From an uncultured Collinsella sp. (GTDB lineage Bacteria; Actinomycetota; Coriobacteriia; Coriobacteriales; Coriobacteriaceae), in assembly GCA_902470345.1 (NCBI GenBank), contig CABRGB010000019.1, positions 1 to 30,644 on the forward strand: a stretch of 30,644 bases of DNA. The letters run 5' to 3'. The notes beneath the pieces are model-generated. The model saw only the letters and a list, made by a program, of their open reading frames with translations. It was not told the origin of the DNA and searched no databases. Of this stretch, positions 15,448 to 23,575 are shown piece by piece (positions within the stretch are counted from its first letter, which is position 1; the number at the start of each line of letters is the position of its first letter). The position numbers were made by a program, and so were the translations under genes.

Positions 15448-16326
15448 CTATTTGAGAAGCTGAGCCATGGCGTTCACGAATTTTTGGACTTGGAGGGTGG
15501 GCTCGAGCGGGTAGTGCAGAAAGACCGGTACCTCGCGGCCGCAGAGGAACGGTACGCCCACAAAGGCCGGGTGCACGCCCGACCATGCTCCGCAGGTGAG
15601 CACCGCGTCGCCCTTTTCCTCCGCCTCGTTAAAGAGCGCGAAGTCAAAGCTATCCACATCGATCACGTCCACGCCACCGTCGGCCAAAAGGTCGATGCGC
15701 AGGCTGTCCATGGCGTCGTTGCCGTGGCGCAGCACGCGCAGACGCATACCCTCCAAGTCGGCAACCGTGATGCGCGTCTTGCGCGCCAGCGGACTCGTGC
15801 GCGGTAGGTCGATATAAAACGGCACGTTAACGATGCGGAGCTTTTGACAGGTGTCGCCCCAGCGCGGTGTCGAAAAACTCGACTGCACCACATCCACCTC
15901 GCGACCAAGGCTGCGCATGACGGATTCGCGCTCGTCGTAGAGGTCGCTTACCGGCACGATCTCGAATCGCAGCGATGGCTCCAGCTCGTGCACGCCCGTC
16001 CACATCGAAAGCGTCTGGCGCCCCGGGCACATCATCGACACGCCCAGGCGTACGGCACCGCCATTGCCCGCCGCGCGTCGGGCGCGGCGTAGCGCGTCCT
16101 CGGACTGCCGCATGATCGAACGTGCATCGTCCACCAGCAGAGCACCTGCCGGCGTCACCTTGACGCCCGAGTGCGAGCGTTCGAACAGCGTGATGCCAAA
16201 CTCGGCCTCAAATCCCGACACCTGTTTGACGAGCGCCGGAGTCGACACACGTAATTTTGCCGCCGCACGCGAGAAGCTTCCCAGCTCCGCGGCGGCCGAT
16301 ATGGCCTCAAGTCGTCGATCGTACAC
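15448..16326 (-). CDS. LysR family transcriptional regulator
   Basis: The 292-residue protein has the LysR N-terminal winged helix (LEAISAAAELGSFSRAAAKLRVSTPALVKQVSGFEAEFGITLFER) followed by the effector-binding domain (about 90-290). The GTG at 16326 has GGGAG 6 bp upstream and places the helix-turn-helix where the family normally has it; the ATG 11 codons earlier has no such site. It is transcribed away from the SDR/MFS/Gfo genes across a 232-bp gap, the usual arrangement for a LysR activator and its target operon. The ligand would be a substrate or intermediate of that pathway and is unknown. Confidence 0.87.
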   Translation of the reverse strand: MYDRRLEAISAAAELGSFSRAAAKLRVSTPALVKQVSGFEAEFGITLFERSHSGVKVTPAGALLVDDARSIMRQSEDALRRARRAAGNGGAVRLGVSMMCPGRQTLSMWTGVHELEPSLRFEIVPVSDLYDERESVMRSLGREVDVVQSSFSTPRWGDTCQKLRIVNVPFYIDLPRTSPLARKTRITVADLEGMRLRVLRHGNDAMDSLRIDLLADGGVDVIDVDSFDFALFNEAEEKGDAVLTCGAWSGVHPAFVGVPFLCGREVPVFLHYPLEPTLQVQKFVNAMAQLLK

Positions 16327-16558
16327 GTCAATCTCCCGTTTTCGCGCCTGTGACCGCATGGTGCCACAGGGGGTTGTTTTCGCAGGTCACGCGCCCATTG
16401 AGCATAAACTGCATCGCACAGTGTAAACCTACGGTTAGCGCCATTCTAACAAATATGCAATTCACCTGCGCAAATGCAAAGCATACGATAACCAGCGAAA
16501 ACCACGTGGGTCGATTAATGGGAGCGGCCTACCGGGAGGCACAAGAAGGGAAGTTCCT
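16327..16558. promoter_or_regulatory. divergent LysR/SDR intergenic region
   Basis: This 232-bp region must hold the promoters of both divergent transcripts. AT-rich DNA with TATGC (about 16454) and an inverted GCATA (about 16481) lies in the middle. I see no convincing LysR T-N11-A box. GAAGGGAAG at the right end is the ribosome binding site of the SDR gene. Confidence 0.4.
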
Positions 16559-17440
16559 ATGAGCAATTGGCTTAAGCTCGAGGGCGATGTCTGCGCCGTG
16601 ACCGGCGCACTCGGCGGTATGGGCGTCGAGATTTGCCGCGAGTTCGCCCGCAACGGCGCCAACGTCGTCCTGCTCGATCTAGACGAGGAAAAGGTCAAGG
16701 CCGCAGCCGCCGACCTCGCTGCCGAGTTTGGCATCCACGCCGAGGGCTACAAGATGAACGCTACCGACGAGACCGAGGTTCAGGCCGCCGTCGATGCCAC
16801 CATCGCCGACTTCGGTCGCGTCGACGTCCTCGTCAACACCGCCGGCATCCTGCGCTTCGCCGCCATGGAGGACCTGCCGCTGAGCGACTGGGAGCAGGTG
16901 CTCAACGTCAATCTCACCGGTTACTTCATCACCTCGCAGCGCTTTGGTCGCGAGATGATCAAGGCCGGCCAGGGTCGCCTGGTGCACATCTCGACCGTCG
17001 CCAGTCACTCCCCCGAGACGTTCTCGGGCGTGTACAGCTCCACCAAGGCCGGCGTCAACATGATGTCCAAGATGCTCGCCGCCGAGTGGGGCCCCTACGG
17101 CGTCCGCTCCAACTGCGTCGAGCCTTGCTTCGTTAAGACCCCGATGTCGGCCAACTTCTACGCCGACCCCGAGGTCGAAAAGAGCCGCAGCCGCCTGATC
17201 GCCACGCGCCGCATCGGCGAGGTCAGCGATATCGCCAACGCCGTCATGTTCCTGGCGTCCAAGCGCTCGGACTTTACCACCGGCGACGCCATCAAGGTCG
17301 ACGGCGGCTTCTCCAACATGATGGGCGATCTCACCGCCAAGCCCGGCGGCCGTCGCGCCTATGCCGACAACTACCTTAAGAACAAGGGTGTCGAGCTTTG
17401 GTCCGATGAGTCCGGCGTCGCCAAGCCGACCGACCAGTAA
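16559..17440 (+). CDS. short-chain dehydrogenase/reductase (SDR)
   Basis: The 293-residue protein is a classical SDR. The nucleotide-binding TGALGGMG is at 15-22, followed by an acidic residue at the end of beta-2 (LLDLDEEK) that favours NAD over NADP. NTAG replaces NNAG, the catalytic Ser is in HISTVAS, and Y159-SST-K163 is the catalytic pair. The closing region FTTGDAIKVDGGFS is typical. About 35 extra residues after the core (RRAYADNYLKNKGVELW) are unusual. It would oxidise an alcohol, polyol or sugar acid. Gene order with a transporter and a Gfo/Idh/MocA enzyme suggests a short catabolic pathway, but the substrate cannot be read from sequence. Confidence 0.85.
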   Translation: MSNWLKLEGDVCAVTGALGGMGVEICREFARNGANVVLLDLDEEKVKAAAADLAAEFGIHAEGYKMNATDETEVQAAVDATIADFGRVDVLVNTAGILRFAAMEDLPLSDWEQVLNVNLTGYFITSQRFGREMIKAGQGRLVHISTVASHSPETFSGVYSSTKAGVNMMSKMLAAEWGPYGVRSNCVEPCFVKTPMSANFYADPEVEKSRSRLIATRRIGEVSDIANAVMFLASKRSDFTTGDAIKVDGGFSNMMGDLTAKPGGRRAYADNYLKNKGVELWSDESGVAKPTDQ

Positions 17441-17452
17441 ACCAACCTGACA

Positions 17453-17483
17453 GGGAGGCCCCGCGGACACGCCCGCTCCTCCC
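17453..17483 (+). promoter_or_regulatory. intercistronic hairpin
   Basis: GGGAGG (17453-17458) pairs with CCTCCC (17478-17483) around a GC-rich loop, 12 bp after the SDR stop. There is no T-tract, so it may stabilise the upstream message or cause partial termination within the operon rather than end it. Confidence 0.35.
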
Positions 17484-17506
17484 CCGTATCGATTAGAAAG
17501 AGTCAA

Positions 17507-18763
17507 ATGGCTTCCAGCAACTCCAACAAGGGTCGCGCCGTCGTGCTTTCCGCCGCGTGCGTCACCATGTTCTTCATCAGCTCCATCGCGCTGTATTCCG
17601 TCGTGAGCAAGAACTTGCTCGCCGTCTACCCCGAGTGGTCCAGCGCTCTTACCTGGGCCTTCCCGGTCTTTCAGACCATCATGGCCGTGACGGGCATCTT
17701 CGCCGGCCGCATCTCCGATAAGATCGGCCCGCGCAACGTCGTGATCGCCGCCGCCGTGTGCTACGGCCTGGGCTGGTTCATGTCCGGCACCGTCACCGAG
17801 CCGTGGCAGTTCTACCTGTGGTTCTCGCTTGTCGCCGCCGTCGGCAACGGCCTGGGCTACAACCCGGCGCTCACCACCGGCCAAAAGTGGTTCATCGACA
17901 AGAAGGGCCTCGCCTCTGGCATCACCCTGGCCGCTTCGACCGCCGGTCCCGCCGTTCTGTCCCCGGTGCTCGCCTCGCTGCTCATCCCGAGCCTTGGCAT
18001 CTTCGGTGCTCTTAAGGCACTCGGCGTCATCTTCTTTGTGATGATCGCCGCCTCCGCCCTGTTCCTGAAGGCCCCCGAGGCCGGTTGGTTGCCCGAGGGC
18101 TTCGAGGCCCCCAAGGGCGGCGCGCACGCCGGCACCTTCGGCGACCTCACCCCGGGCGAGATGGTCAAGACCCCGCGCTTCTGGGTCCTCATCATCACCT
18201 TCGCCTTTGCCGCCACCGCCGGCACCCTGCTCGTGGGCAAAGTTGCTTCCATCGCCGCCGTCCAGCTCTTCGCCGACCCCACGAGCGCTGCGGCCGTCGC
18301 CCTCGGCGGTGTGGTCGTCTCCGTCAACACCTGCGCCAACCTGGTCGGCCGCCTGTCCTTTGGTCAGATCATCGACAAGCTCGGTGCCTACAAGTCGCTG
18401 CTCATCAGCCTTGTCGTCACCATCGTCGCCCTCGTCATCATGTCGATGAGCTTTACACAGAGCATGTTCTTTGTGGCGCTCGCCCTGCTCGGCTTCAGCT
18501 TTGGCGCCCTGCTCGTCATCTACCCGCCGCTCACCGGCGGCGCCTTTGGCACCAGCAACATCGGCGTCAACTACGGCATCATGTTTTTGGGTTACGCCGC
18601 CTCCACCTGGATCAGCCAGCCCATCACCGCCGTGCTGTATCACGCCGAGGCCGGCAGCGCCGCCTACCAGCAGTCCTTCTACGGCGCCATCGTAATCGCC
18701 GCCATCGCCGTCGTGCTCACCGTCTACATGATGGTCTCCGACAGCAAGAAGAAGTCCGCCTAG
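17507..18763 (+). CDS. OFA-type MFS transporter (oxalate/formate antiporter-like)
   Basis: The 418-residue protein has 12 predicted membrane helices, starting with SAACVTMFFISSIALYSVVSK. The family-type loop motif GRISDKIGPRNVV lies between helices 2 and 3. A hydrophilic central loop (about 185-215, APEAGWLPEGFEAPKGGAHAG) separates the two six-helix halves. The overall layout resembles the oxalate/formate antiporter family of the major facilitator superfamily, which moves small organic anions. As the second gene of the LysR-linked cluster it probably imports the substrate oxidised by the flanking dehydrogenases. AGAAAGAG precedes the ATG. Confidence 0.83.
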   Translation: MASSNSNKGRAVVLSAACVTMFFISSIALYSVVSKNLLAVYPEWSSALTWAFPVFQTIMAVTGIFAGRISDKIGPRNVVIAAAVCYGLGWFMSGTVTEPWQFYLWFSLVAAVGNGLGYNPALTTGQKWFIDKKGLASGITLAASTAGPAVLSPVLASLLIPSLGIFGALKALGVIFFVMIAASALFLKAPEAGWLPEGFEAPKGGAHAGTFGDLTPGEMVKTPRFWVLIITFAFAATAGTLLVGKVASIAAVQLFADPTSAAAVALGGVVVSVNTCANLVGRLSFGQIIDKLGAYKSLLISLVVTIVALVIMSMSFTQSMFFVALALLGFSFGALLVIYPPLTGGAFGTSNIGVNYGIMFLGYAASTWISQPITAVLYHAEAGSAAYQQSFYGAIVIAAIAVVLTVYMMVSDSKKKSA

Positions 18764-18771
18764 TTTTACCG

Positions 18772-18802
18772 ATGCGACAAAGGGACAGCCCCTTTGTCGC
18801 AT
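18772..18802. repeat. 31-bp dispersed palindrome, diverged copy 3
   Basis: ATGCGACAAAGGGAC (18772-18786), central A, then GCCCCTTTGTCGCAT (18788-18802). One pair is mismatched. The T-to-C change in the outer arm is matched on both sides, a compensatory change that keeps the stem. It lies inside the SDR-MFS-Gfo gene run. Confidence 0.8.
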
Positions 18803-18831
18803 TCCACCGCCACCAGTATTAAGGAGTCGAA

Positions 18832-19872
18832 ATGTCTGAGCTCAACCCCGTCCGCATTGCCGTTATCGGCGCCGGCGCCATGGGCCGCAACCACATCCGC
18901 TTTGTCACCGAGGAGCCCGAGGCCGAGCTCGTCGCCATCGCCGACGCCTTTGAGGGCGCCCGCGCCACGGCCGAGGCCGCCGGCGTGCCGTTTTACACCG
19001 ATCCCGCCCAGATGATGGACGAGGTCAAGCCCGAGGCCGTCATCATCGCCACGCCCAACGACCTGCACCTGGGCGTTGCCCGCGAGGCCGTGAAGCGCAA
19101 CATCGTGCCGCTGGTCGAAAAGCCGATTTCCAACGATCTTGAGGATGCCCAGGCCTTCGCCGCCGAGGCCGAGACCGCCGGCGTGCCCGTGCTCGTGGGT
19201 CAGCACCGTCGCCACAACCCCTTCGTCAACAAGGCCAAGGAGATCATCGAGTCCGGCGAGCTGGGCAAGCTCACCGTATCGAGCTTCCACTACATGATCT
19301 ATAAGAATGACGAGTACTTCGACGTCGAGTGGCGCCGCAAGAAGGGTGCCGGCCCGATCCTGGTCAACCTGGTGCACGACGTCGACCTGCTCCGTTACCT
19401 GCTGGGCGAGCCCGTTGCCGTCCAAGGCATGCAGTCCAGCGCCGCCCGCGGTTTTGAGACCGAGGACTCCGCCGTGGTCAACGTCCGTTTTGCCGATGGC
19501 GCGCTTGCGAGCATGACCATCTCCGACGCCACCGCCAGCCCCTGGAACTGGGAGGCCACCGCTCGCGAGGATCCGCAGTACCGCCCCTTCGACGCCGACG
19601 CTTACTTTATCGGCGGCACTAAGGGCGCCCTTTCGCTGCCCCGCCTGCACCAGTTCTCCTACGACGGCGCCTCCAACTGGCACAAGCCGCTGCAGATGGA
19701 GATTCCGGCCGTCGACCCGGCGTTGCCGCACAAGATGCAGCTCAAGCACTTTGTGAAGGTTGTCCGCCGCGAGGTCGAGCCCGTCGTGACCCCCGCCGAT
19801 AACGTCAAGACGCTCACGCTTCTCAACGCCATCAAGGAGGCCGCCGAAACCGGCCAGCTCGTCGAGCTGTAA
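18832..19872 (+). CDS. Gfo/Idh/MocA family oxidoreductase
   Basis: The 346-residue protein starts with a Rossmann domain (VRIAVIGAGAMGRNHI, GAGAMG at 13-18) and carries the family's EKPIS motif near residue 100. The substrate domain includes LVNLVHDVDLLRYLLGEP, where the H-D-D/H pattern is usually catalytic. Enzymes of this family oxidise or isomerise sugars, inositols and amino sugars with tightly bound NAD(P). AAGGAG lies 6 bp before the ATG. It is the last gene of the LysR-linked cluster and is followed by a strong terminator. Together with the SDR it may carry out sequential oxidation or epimerisation of a polyol or sugar acid. Confidence 0.86.
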   Translation: MSELNPVRIAVIGAGAMGRNHIRFVTEEPEAELVAIADAFEGARATAEAAGVPFYTDPAQMMDEVKPEAVIIATPNDLHLGVAREAVKRNIVPLVEKPISNDLEDAQAFAAEAETAGVPVLVGQHRRHNPFVNKAKEIIESGELGKLTVSSFHYMIYKNDEYFDVEWRRKKGAGPILVNLVHDVDLLRYLLGEPVAVQGMQSSAARGFETEDSAVVNVRFADGALASMTISDATASPWNWEATAREDPQYRPFDADAYFIGGTKGALSLPRLHQFSYDGASNWHKPLQMEIPAVDPALPHKMQLKHFVKVVRREVEPVVTPADNVKTLTLLNAIKEAAETGQLVEL

Positions 19873-19945
19873 TGCCTTAAGAGCGACCGCGGCAGAAGCC
19901 CCATACCGAGCCCCTCGGTCCGCCACAAATAAGCCCCTCTTCTTT

Positions 19946-19980
19946 GCCCCGCGAGCAGCCTCCTGCCCGCGGGGCTTTTT
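19946..19980 (+). terminator. rho-independent terminator of the SDR-MFS-Gfo cluster
   Basis: GCCCCGCG (19946-19953) pairs perfectly with CGCGGGGC (19968-19975), followed by TTTTT. The loop can pair further. It lies 73 bp after the dehydrogenase stop. Confidence 0.88.
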
Positions 19981-20120
19981 GCTACCTTGCCGACGATTTT
20001 TCTGGGGCGGGGGCTATTTTGCACCTTAGCTTGATTCGTTCGCCACGAAACAGTCTTTTGGGACGGGTGGTATCCTTGGTAGCTCTGTGCTGCAAACGCA
20101 CCTTAAACGCAAGGAGTCCC

Positions 20121-22268
20121 ATGGATCTTATCGCCCAGCTCGCCCGCGAGCTCAACCTTAAGGCCGCCAACGTCGAGGCAGCTGTCAAGCTCATCGACGA
20201 GGGCAGCACCATCCCCTTTATCTCGCGCTACCGCAAGGAAGCCACGGGCGGCATGGACGACGTCGCCCTGCGCGCGCTCGACGAGCGCCTGTCCTACCTG
20301 CGCAATCTTGAGCAGCGTAAAGAGGACGTCATTCTGCTCATCGACGCCCAGGGCAAACTCACGCCCGAACTCGAGCAGCAGATTCGCGAGGCCACGCAAC
20401 TCCAGCGTGTCGAAGACCTCTACAAGCCCTACCGCAAAAAGCGCATGACCCGCGCGCAGAAGGCCCGCGAGGCGGGCTTGGAGCCGCTCGCTAATATGAT
20501 CATCATGCAGGCCTCGGCCAAGGGCAGCGCACTCGACGCCGCCGCGGCATACGTCAACGAGGAGGCCGGCTTCGACACGCCCGAGAAGGCGCTCGCCGGC
20601 GCCGCCGACATCGTGGCCGAGACGGTAGCCGAAGATCCCGAGAACGTCGCCGACCTGCGCGCCTTTACACAAAACACCGCCGACATCGTCGTCGAGGCGA
20701 CCGACCCCGCCGAAAAGACTCCCTACGAACCCTACTACAACTTTGACGAGCCGCTGCGCCGTATACCCAACCACCGTGTGTTGGCTATCGACCGCGGTGA
20801 GCGCGAGAGCAAGCTCCGCGTGCGCGTGAGCGTCGACGGCGCTGCCGCCACGGTACGCCTCGGCAGCCGTTGGCCCCGACGCCAGGGCGTGTTTGCTCCC
20901 ATCTTCGATGCCGCCATCGCTGACGGTTACAAGCGCCTCATGGCCCCCTCGCTTGAGCGCGAGGCCCGCGCCAAGCTCACCGTTCGTGCGCAGACCGAGG
21001 CCATCAACGTCTTTGCCAAGAATCTCGAGGGCCTGCTCTCGGCGCGCCCCGTGCGCGGCGCCCGCGTGCTCGCGCTCGATCCGGGCTACCGCACCGGCTG
21101 CAAGGTCGCCGTCATGGACGAAACCGGCAAGCTGCTCGACCACGGCGTGGTCTACCCCACCAAGCCGCGCCACGACGTCGCCGGCACCAAGCGCGAGCTC
21201 GCCCGCCTCGTCAAGAAGGACAGCGTCAACACCATCGTCATCGGCAACGGCACCGCCAGCCGCGAGACCGAGGAAGTCGTCTCGGAGTTCATTGCCGAGC
21301 AGGCGCCCGGGCTGCGATACACCATCGTCAACGAGGCCGGCGCGTCGGTGTACTCCGCTTCCGAGCTTGCCAGCCAGGAATATCCCGACCTGGACGTCAC
21401 CGTGCGCGGCGCCATGAGCCTAGGCCGCCGCCTGCAGGACCCGCTGGCAGAGCTCGTCAAGATTCCGCCCCAGTCCATCGGCGTGGGCCAGTACCAGCAC
21501 GACCTTGACCAGGCCGAGCTCTCGCGCACCCTGGGCCACGTGGTGGAGGACGTCGTCAACCGCGTGGGCGTCGACGTCAACACCGCAAGCGCGAGCCTGC
21601 TGGGCTACGTTTCGGGCATCACGCCGAGCGTGGCCAAGAACATCGTGGCATACCGCGAGGAAAACGGCGCCTTTACCGATCGCCGCCAGCTCAAGAAGGT
21701 CCCCAAGCTGGGACCCAAGGCATACCTCAACGCCGCGGGCTTCCTGCGCATCAGCGGCGGCAAGAACCCGCTCGACGCCACGAGCGTCCACCCCGAAAGC
21801 TACGAGGTGGCCACGGCCGTCCTGGAGCGCGCCGGCGTTTCCGCCAGCGAACTCAGCCGCGGCGGCGTGCCCGACATTGAGCGCCGCCTGGGCAGTATCT
21901 CGGCGCTGGCAAACGACCTGGACTGCGGCACCCTCACGCTCATCGACATCGTCAACGAGCTCAAGAAGCCCGGTCGCGACCCACGCGACGACGCGCCCGA
22001 GGTGGTCTTTAGCCGCTCGGCACTTTCTATCGATGACCTGGAGCCCGGCATGGAACTCAAGGGCACGGTACGCAACGTCGTCGACTTTGGCGCCTTCGTC
22101 GACGTGGGCGTGCACCAGGACGGCCTCGTGCATATCTCCAAGCTCGCCAACCGCTTCGTCAAGCATCCGAGCGACGTGGTGCGCGTCGGCGACACGGTAA
22201 AGGTGTGGGTGGAAAAGGTCGATCGCGACCGCAAGAAGATCTCGCTCACCATGGTGCAGGGGAAGTAG
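20121..22268 (+). CDS. tex: Tex family RNA-binding protein
   Basis: The 715-residue protein has the full Tex layout. It has an N-terminal helical part with IPFISRYRKEATGGMDD. A YqgF/RNase H-like domain begins ARVLALDPGYRTGCKVAV at about 314. A helix-hairpin-helix pair follows (VNTASASLLGYVSGI to LGPKAYLNAAGFLRI), and an S1 RNA-binding domain closes the protein (about 642-715, GTVRNVVDFGAFVDVG with GLVHIS). Tex is a conserved cytoplasmic nucleic-acid-binding factor related to eukaryotic Spt6, linked to transcription and toxin expression. I chose the ATG at 20121 because AAGGAG lies 4 bp upstream; the long upstream open frame is non-coding and overlaps the previous terminator. Confidence 0.95.
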   Translation: MDLIAQLARELNLKAANVEAAVKLIDEGSTIPFISRYRKEATGGMDDVALRALDERLSYLRNLEQRKEDVILLIDAQGKLTPELEQQIREATQLQRVEDLYKPYRKKRMTRAQKAREAGLEPLANMIIMQASAKGSALDAAAAYVNEEAGFDTPEKALAGAADIVAETVAEDPENVADLRAFTQNTADIVVEATDPAEKTPYEPYYNFDEPLRRIPNHRVLAIDRGERESKLRVRVSVDGAAATVRLGSRWPRRQGVFAPIFDAAIADGYKRLMAPSLEREARAKLTVRAQTEAINVFAKNLEGLLSARPVRGARVLALDPGYRTGCKVAVMDETGKLLDHGVVYPTKPRHDVAGTKRELARLVKKDSVNTIVIGNGTASRETEEVVSEFIAEQAPGLRYTIVNEAGASVYSASELASQEYPDLDVTVRGAMSLGRRLQDPLAELVKIPPQSIGVGQYQHDLDQAELSRTLGHVVEDVVNRVGVDVNTASASLLGYVSGITPSVAKNIVAYREENGAFTDRRQLKKVPKLGPKAYLNAAGFLRISGGKNPLDATSVHPESYEVATAVLERAGVSASELSRGGVPDIERRLGSISALANDLDCGTLTLIDIVNELKKPGRDPRDDAPEVVFSRSALSIDDLEPGMELKGTVRNVVDFGAFVDVGVHQDGLVHISKLANRFVKHPSDVVRVGDTVKVWVEKVDRDRKKISLTMVQGK

Positions 22269-22291
22269 CGCGCACAAGACATGCCATGAGC

Positions 22292-22334
22292 AGAGGGCCC
22301 GAACGTCTCAACGGACGTCCGGGCCCTCTTTTTT
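22292..22334 (+). terminator. rho-independent terminator of tex
   Basis: AGAGGGCCCG (22292-22301) pairs with CGGGCCCTCT (22320-22329), continued by an inner ACGT/ACGT pairing, then TTTTTT. It can also end the minus-strand gene that stops at 22362. Confidence 0.9.
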
Positions 22335-22361
22335 GGAAGATTAAATTAGAGGATTATTAAA

Positions 22362-23201
22362 TTACATATTAACCCATAAAGCGGGGCGAACGGCGATGCC
22401 CGCGGCGTCCACGTAGTCGCCGCCGGAACTCACCACGCCGTCGCTCTCTACCCGTGCCGCGAAGTCCGAGCGGCGACCCGGCGAGCGAAGCCACCAGGTG
22501 GACGCGCCATTGTCTTCGTCCAATATCCAAGCACCGTCGTTCACAGCCTGCAGGGTCGGCATGCAGATGCGATCGTTGTCAGACTTGAAATACTTGCTGA
22601 CCTCATCGACGGAAAGTAGCGTAGGAGTGCCGTCAATTTCCTTCACCTCGTTGCCTGCAAAGGCCTGGGAAGCAAAGTCATTTTCGAGCCACGCCTTGAG
22701 CTCGGAGGAGTTCCAGTCGTTGCCGTCATTATTATCCGCATTGAACGCGTGGGCATCGAGGGCCTTCTGGCTCACGACATAGGCACGGTTGCCCTCGACC
22801 GCCAGGACACGCCACTCGATGGGCTCCTTGCCGTTTGAGGTGTCGCCGTCTTGCTCGTAGGAACCGAACTCAACCACGTCGCCCACCTGGCAGCCCTTAA
22901 AAGGGTTCTTGTTGAACGCGGGGATGACGACGAAGATGGCAATCAGCACGAGTGCGATAACGCCAGCCGCCGCCCCTCCGATGATAAGCGGCAGCTTCTT
23001 TTTGCTGCCAGCCATATTGGCAGGCTGCACCTTTGCAGCCTGCGGCGTGGGCGCGACGCCGGGTGCCACACCTGAGCCTACAGCCGGATTACCGGTTTCG
23101 CCCGAGGGGGGGGTCGCAGATGCCGTGGGAAACGGGTTGCCGCAGGCGCAGCAAAACTTAGCTTCGTCAACGTTCTTGGTACCGCATTTAGGGCAGAACA
23201 T
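22362..23201 (-). CDS. zinc-ribbon membrane protein with DUF6273-like domain
   Basis: The 279-residue protein begins with a zinc ribbon (CPKCG at 3-7, then CCACG), a Pro/Ala/Gly-rich linker, one transmembrane helix (LPLIIGGAAAGVIALVLIAIFVVI) and an extracytoplasmic domain. That domain has the pattern of DUF6273: GDVVEFGSYEQDG, PIEWRVLAVEGNRAYVVSQKALDAHAF, WLENDF, and WWLRSPGRRSDFAARVESDG to GIAVRPALW. Proteins of this layout are common in gut Firmicutes and Actinobacteria; their function is unknown. GGAAGGAG lies upstream of the ATG at 23201, which I take as the start although the frame stays open further upstream. Confidence 0.8.
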   Translation of the reverse strand: MFCPKCGTKNVDEAKFCCACGNPFPTASATPPSGETGNPAVGSGVAPGVAPTPQAAKVQPANMAGSKKKLPLIIGGAAAGVIALVLIAIFVVIPAFNKNPFKGCQVGDVVEFGSYEQDGDTSNGKEPIEWRVLAVEGNRAYVVSQKALDAHAFNADNNDGNDWNSSELKAWLENDFASQAFAGNEVKEIDGTPTLLSVDEVSKYFKSDNDRICMPTLQAVNDGAWILDEDNGASTWWLRSPGRRSDFAARVESDGVVSSGGDYVDAAGIAVRPALWVNM

Positions 23202-23358
23202 AGGATCTCCTTCCTTTCGCTTTTCACACGTTAAGGCTAGGCCCAAAGCAACCAAACTTGTTGCGCAACATGTCCCGGAGGAGAAAAAATCTGTGCGAGC
23301 GGGAGCGCGATCGAGACGACACCAGTCAGGTCTTGTGCAGGGGAAGTAAACCGCCAGA
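23202..23358. other. upstream region of the zinc-ribbon gene
   Basis: This 157-bp stretch must hold the promoter of the minus-strand zinc-ribbon gene. It contains a perfect 12-bp palindrome TGTTGCGCAACA at 23259-23270, about 58 bp before the start, which could be an operator. No gene is visible. Confidence 0.4.
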
Positions 23359-23574
23359 GCAAGGGTACCCCCTGTAGCGACGTGCAAAATCGCGAGTATT
23401 CTGCAAACTCCGCCGTTCCGGACGCCCCTCAGGAGCAATAAAGTCAAAAACAGCCCCCGTTTTGGCGTTTTTAGAGCCAAAACGGGGGCTATTCCGTGCT
23501 TCAGCTAGCTGGTAAAAGCCTTTACCTTGCTGAATACTCGCGATTTTGCACGTCGCGAGAGGGGGGACCCTTGC
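23359..23574. mobile_element. 216-bp element with 48-bp terminal inverted repeats, MITE-like
   Basis: The left arm (23359-23406) and the right arm (23527-23574) are inverted copies with four mismatches over 48 bp, including a perfect 25-bp core (23377-23401 and 23532-23556) that starts GCGACGTGCAAAATCG. The ends read GCAAGGGT. The interior has a second perfect 15-bp inverted repeat (23452-23466 and 23476-23490) and the palindrome CAGCTAGCTG. There is no coding capacity, so it would depend on a transposase elsewhere. An alternative is a structured RNA or extended terminator. Confidence 0.65.
23452..23490 (-). terminator. hairpin terminator inside the inverted-repeat element
   Basis: The perfect 15-bp stem AGCCCCCGTTTTGGC with a 9-nt loop is followed on the minus strand by GTTTTTGAC. 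It can terminate transcription coming from the transaldolase gene. Confidence 0.75.
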
Positions 23575-23575
23575 C

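Noticed and set aside
19944..20120. 5' extension of the tex frame to 19944.
   Set aside because: It overlaps the strong terminator of the previous operon, and a perfect AAGGAG precedes the ATG at 20121, where the Tex family normally begins.
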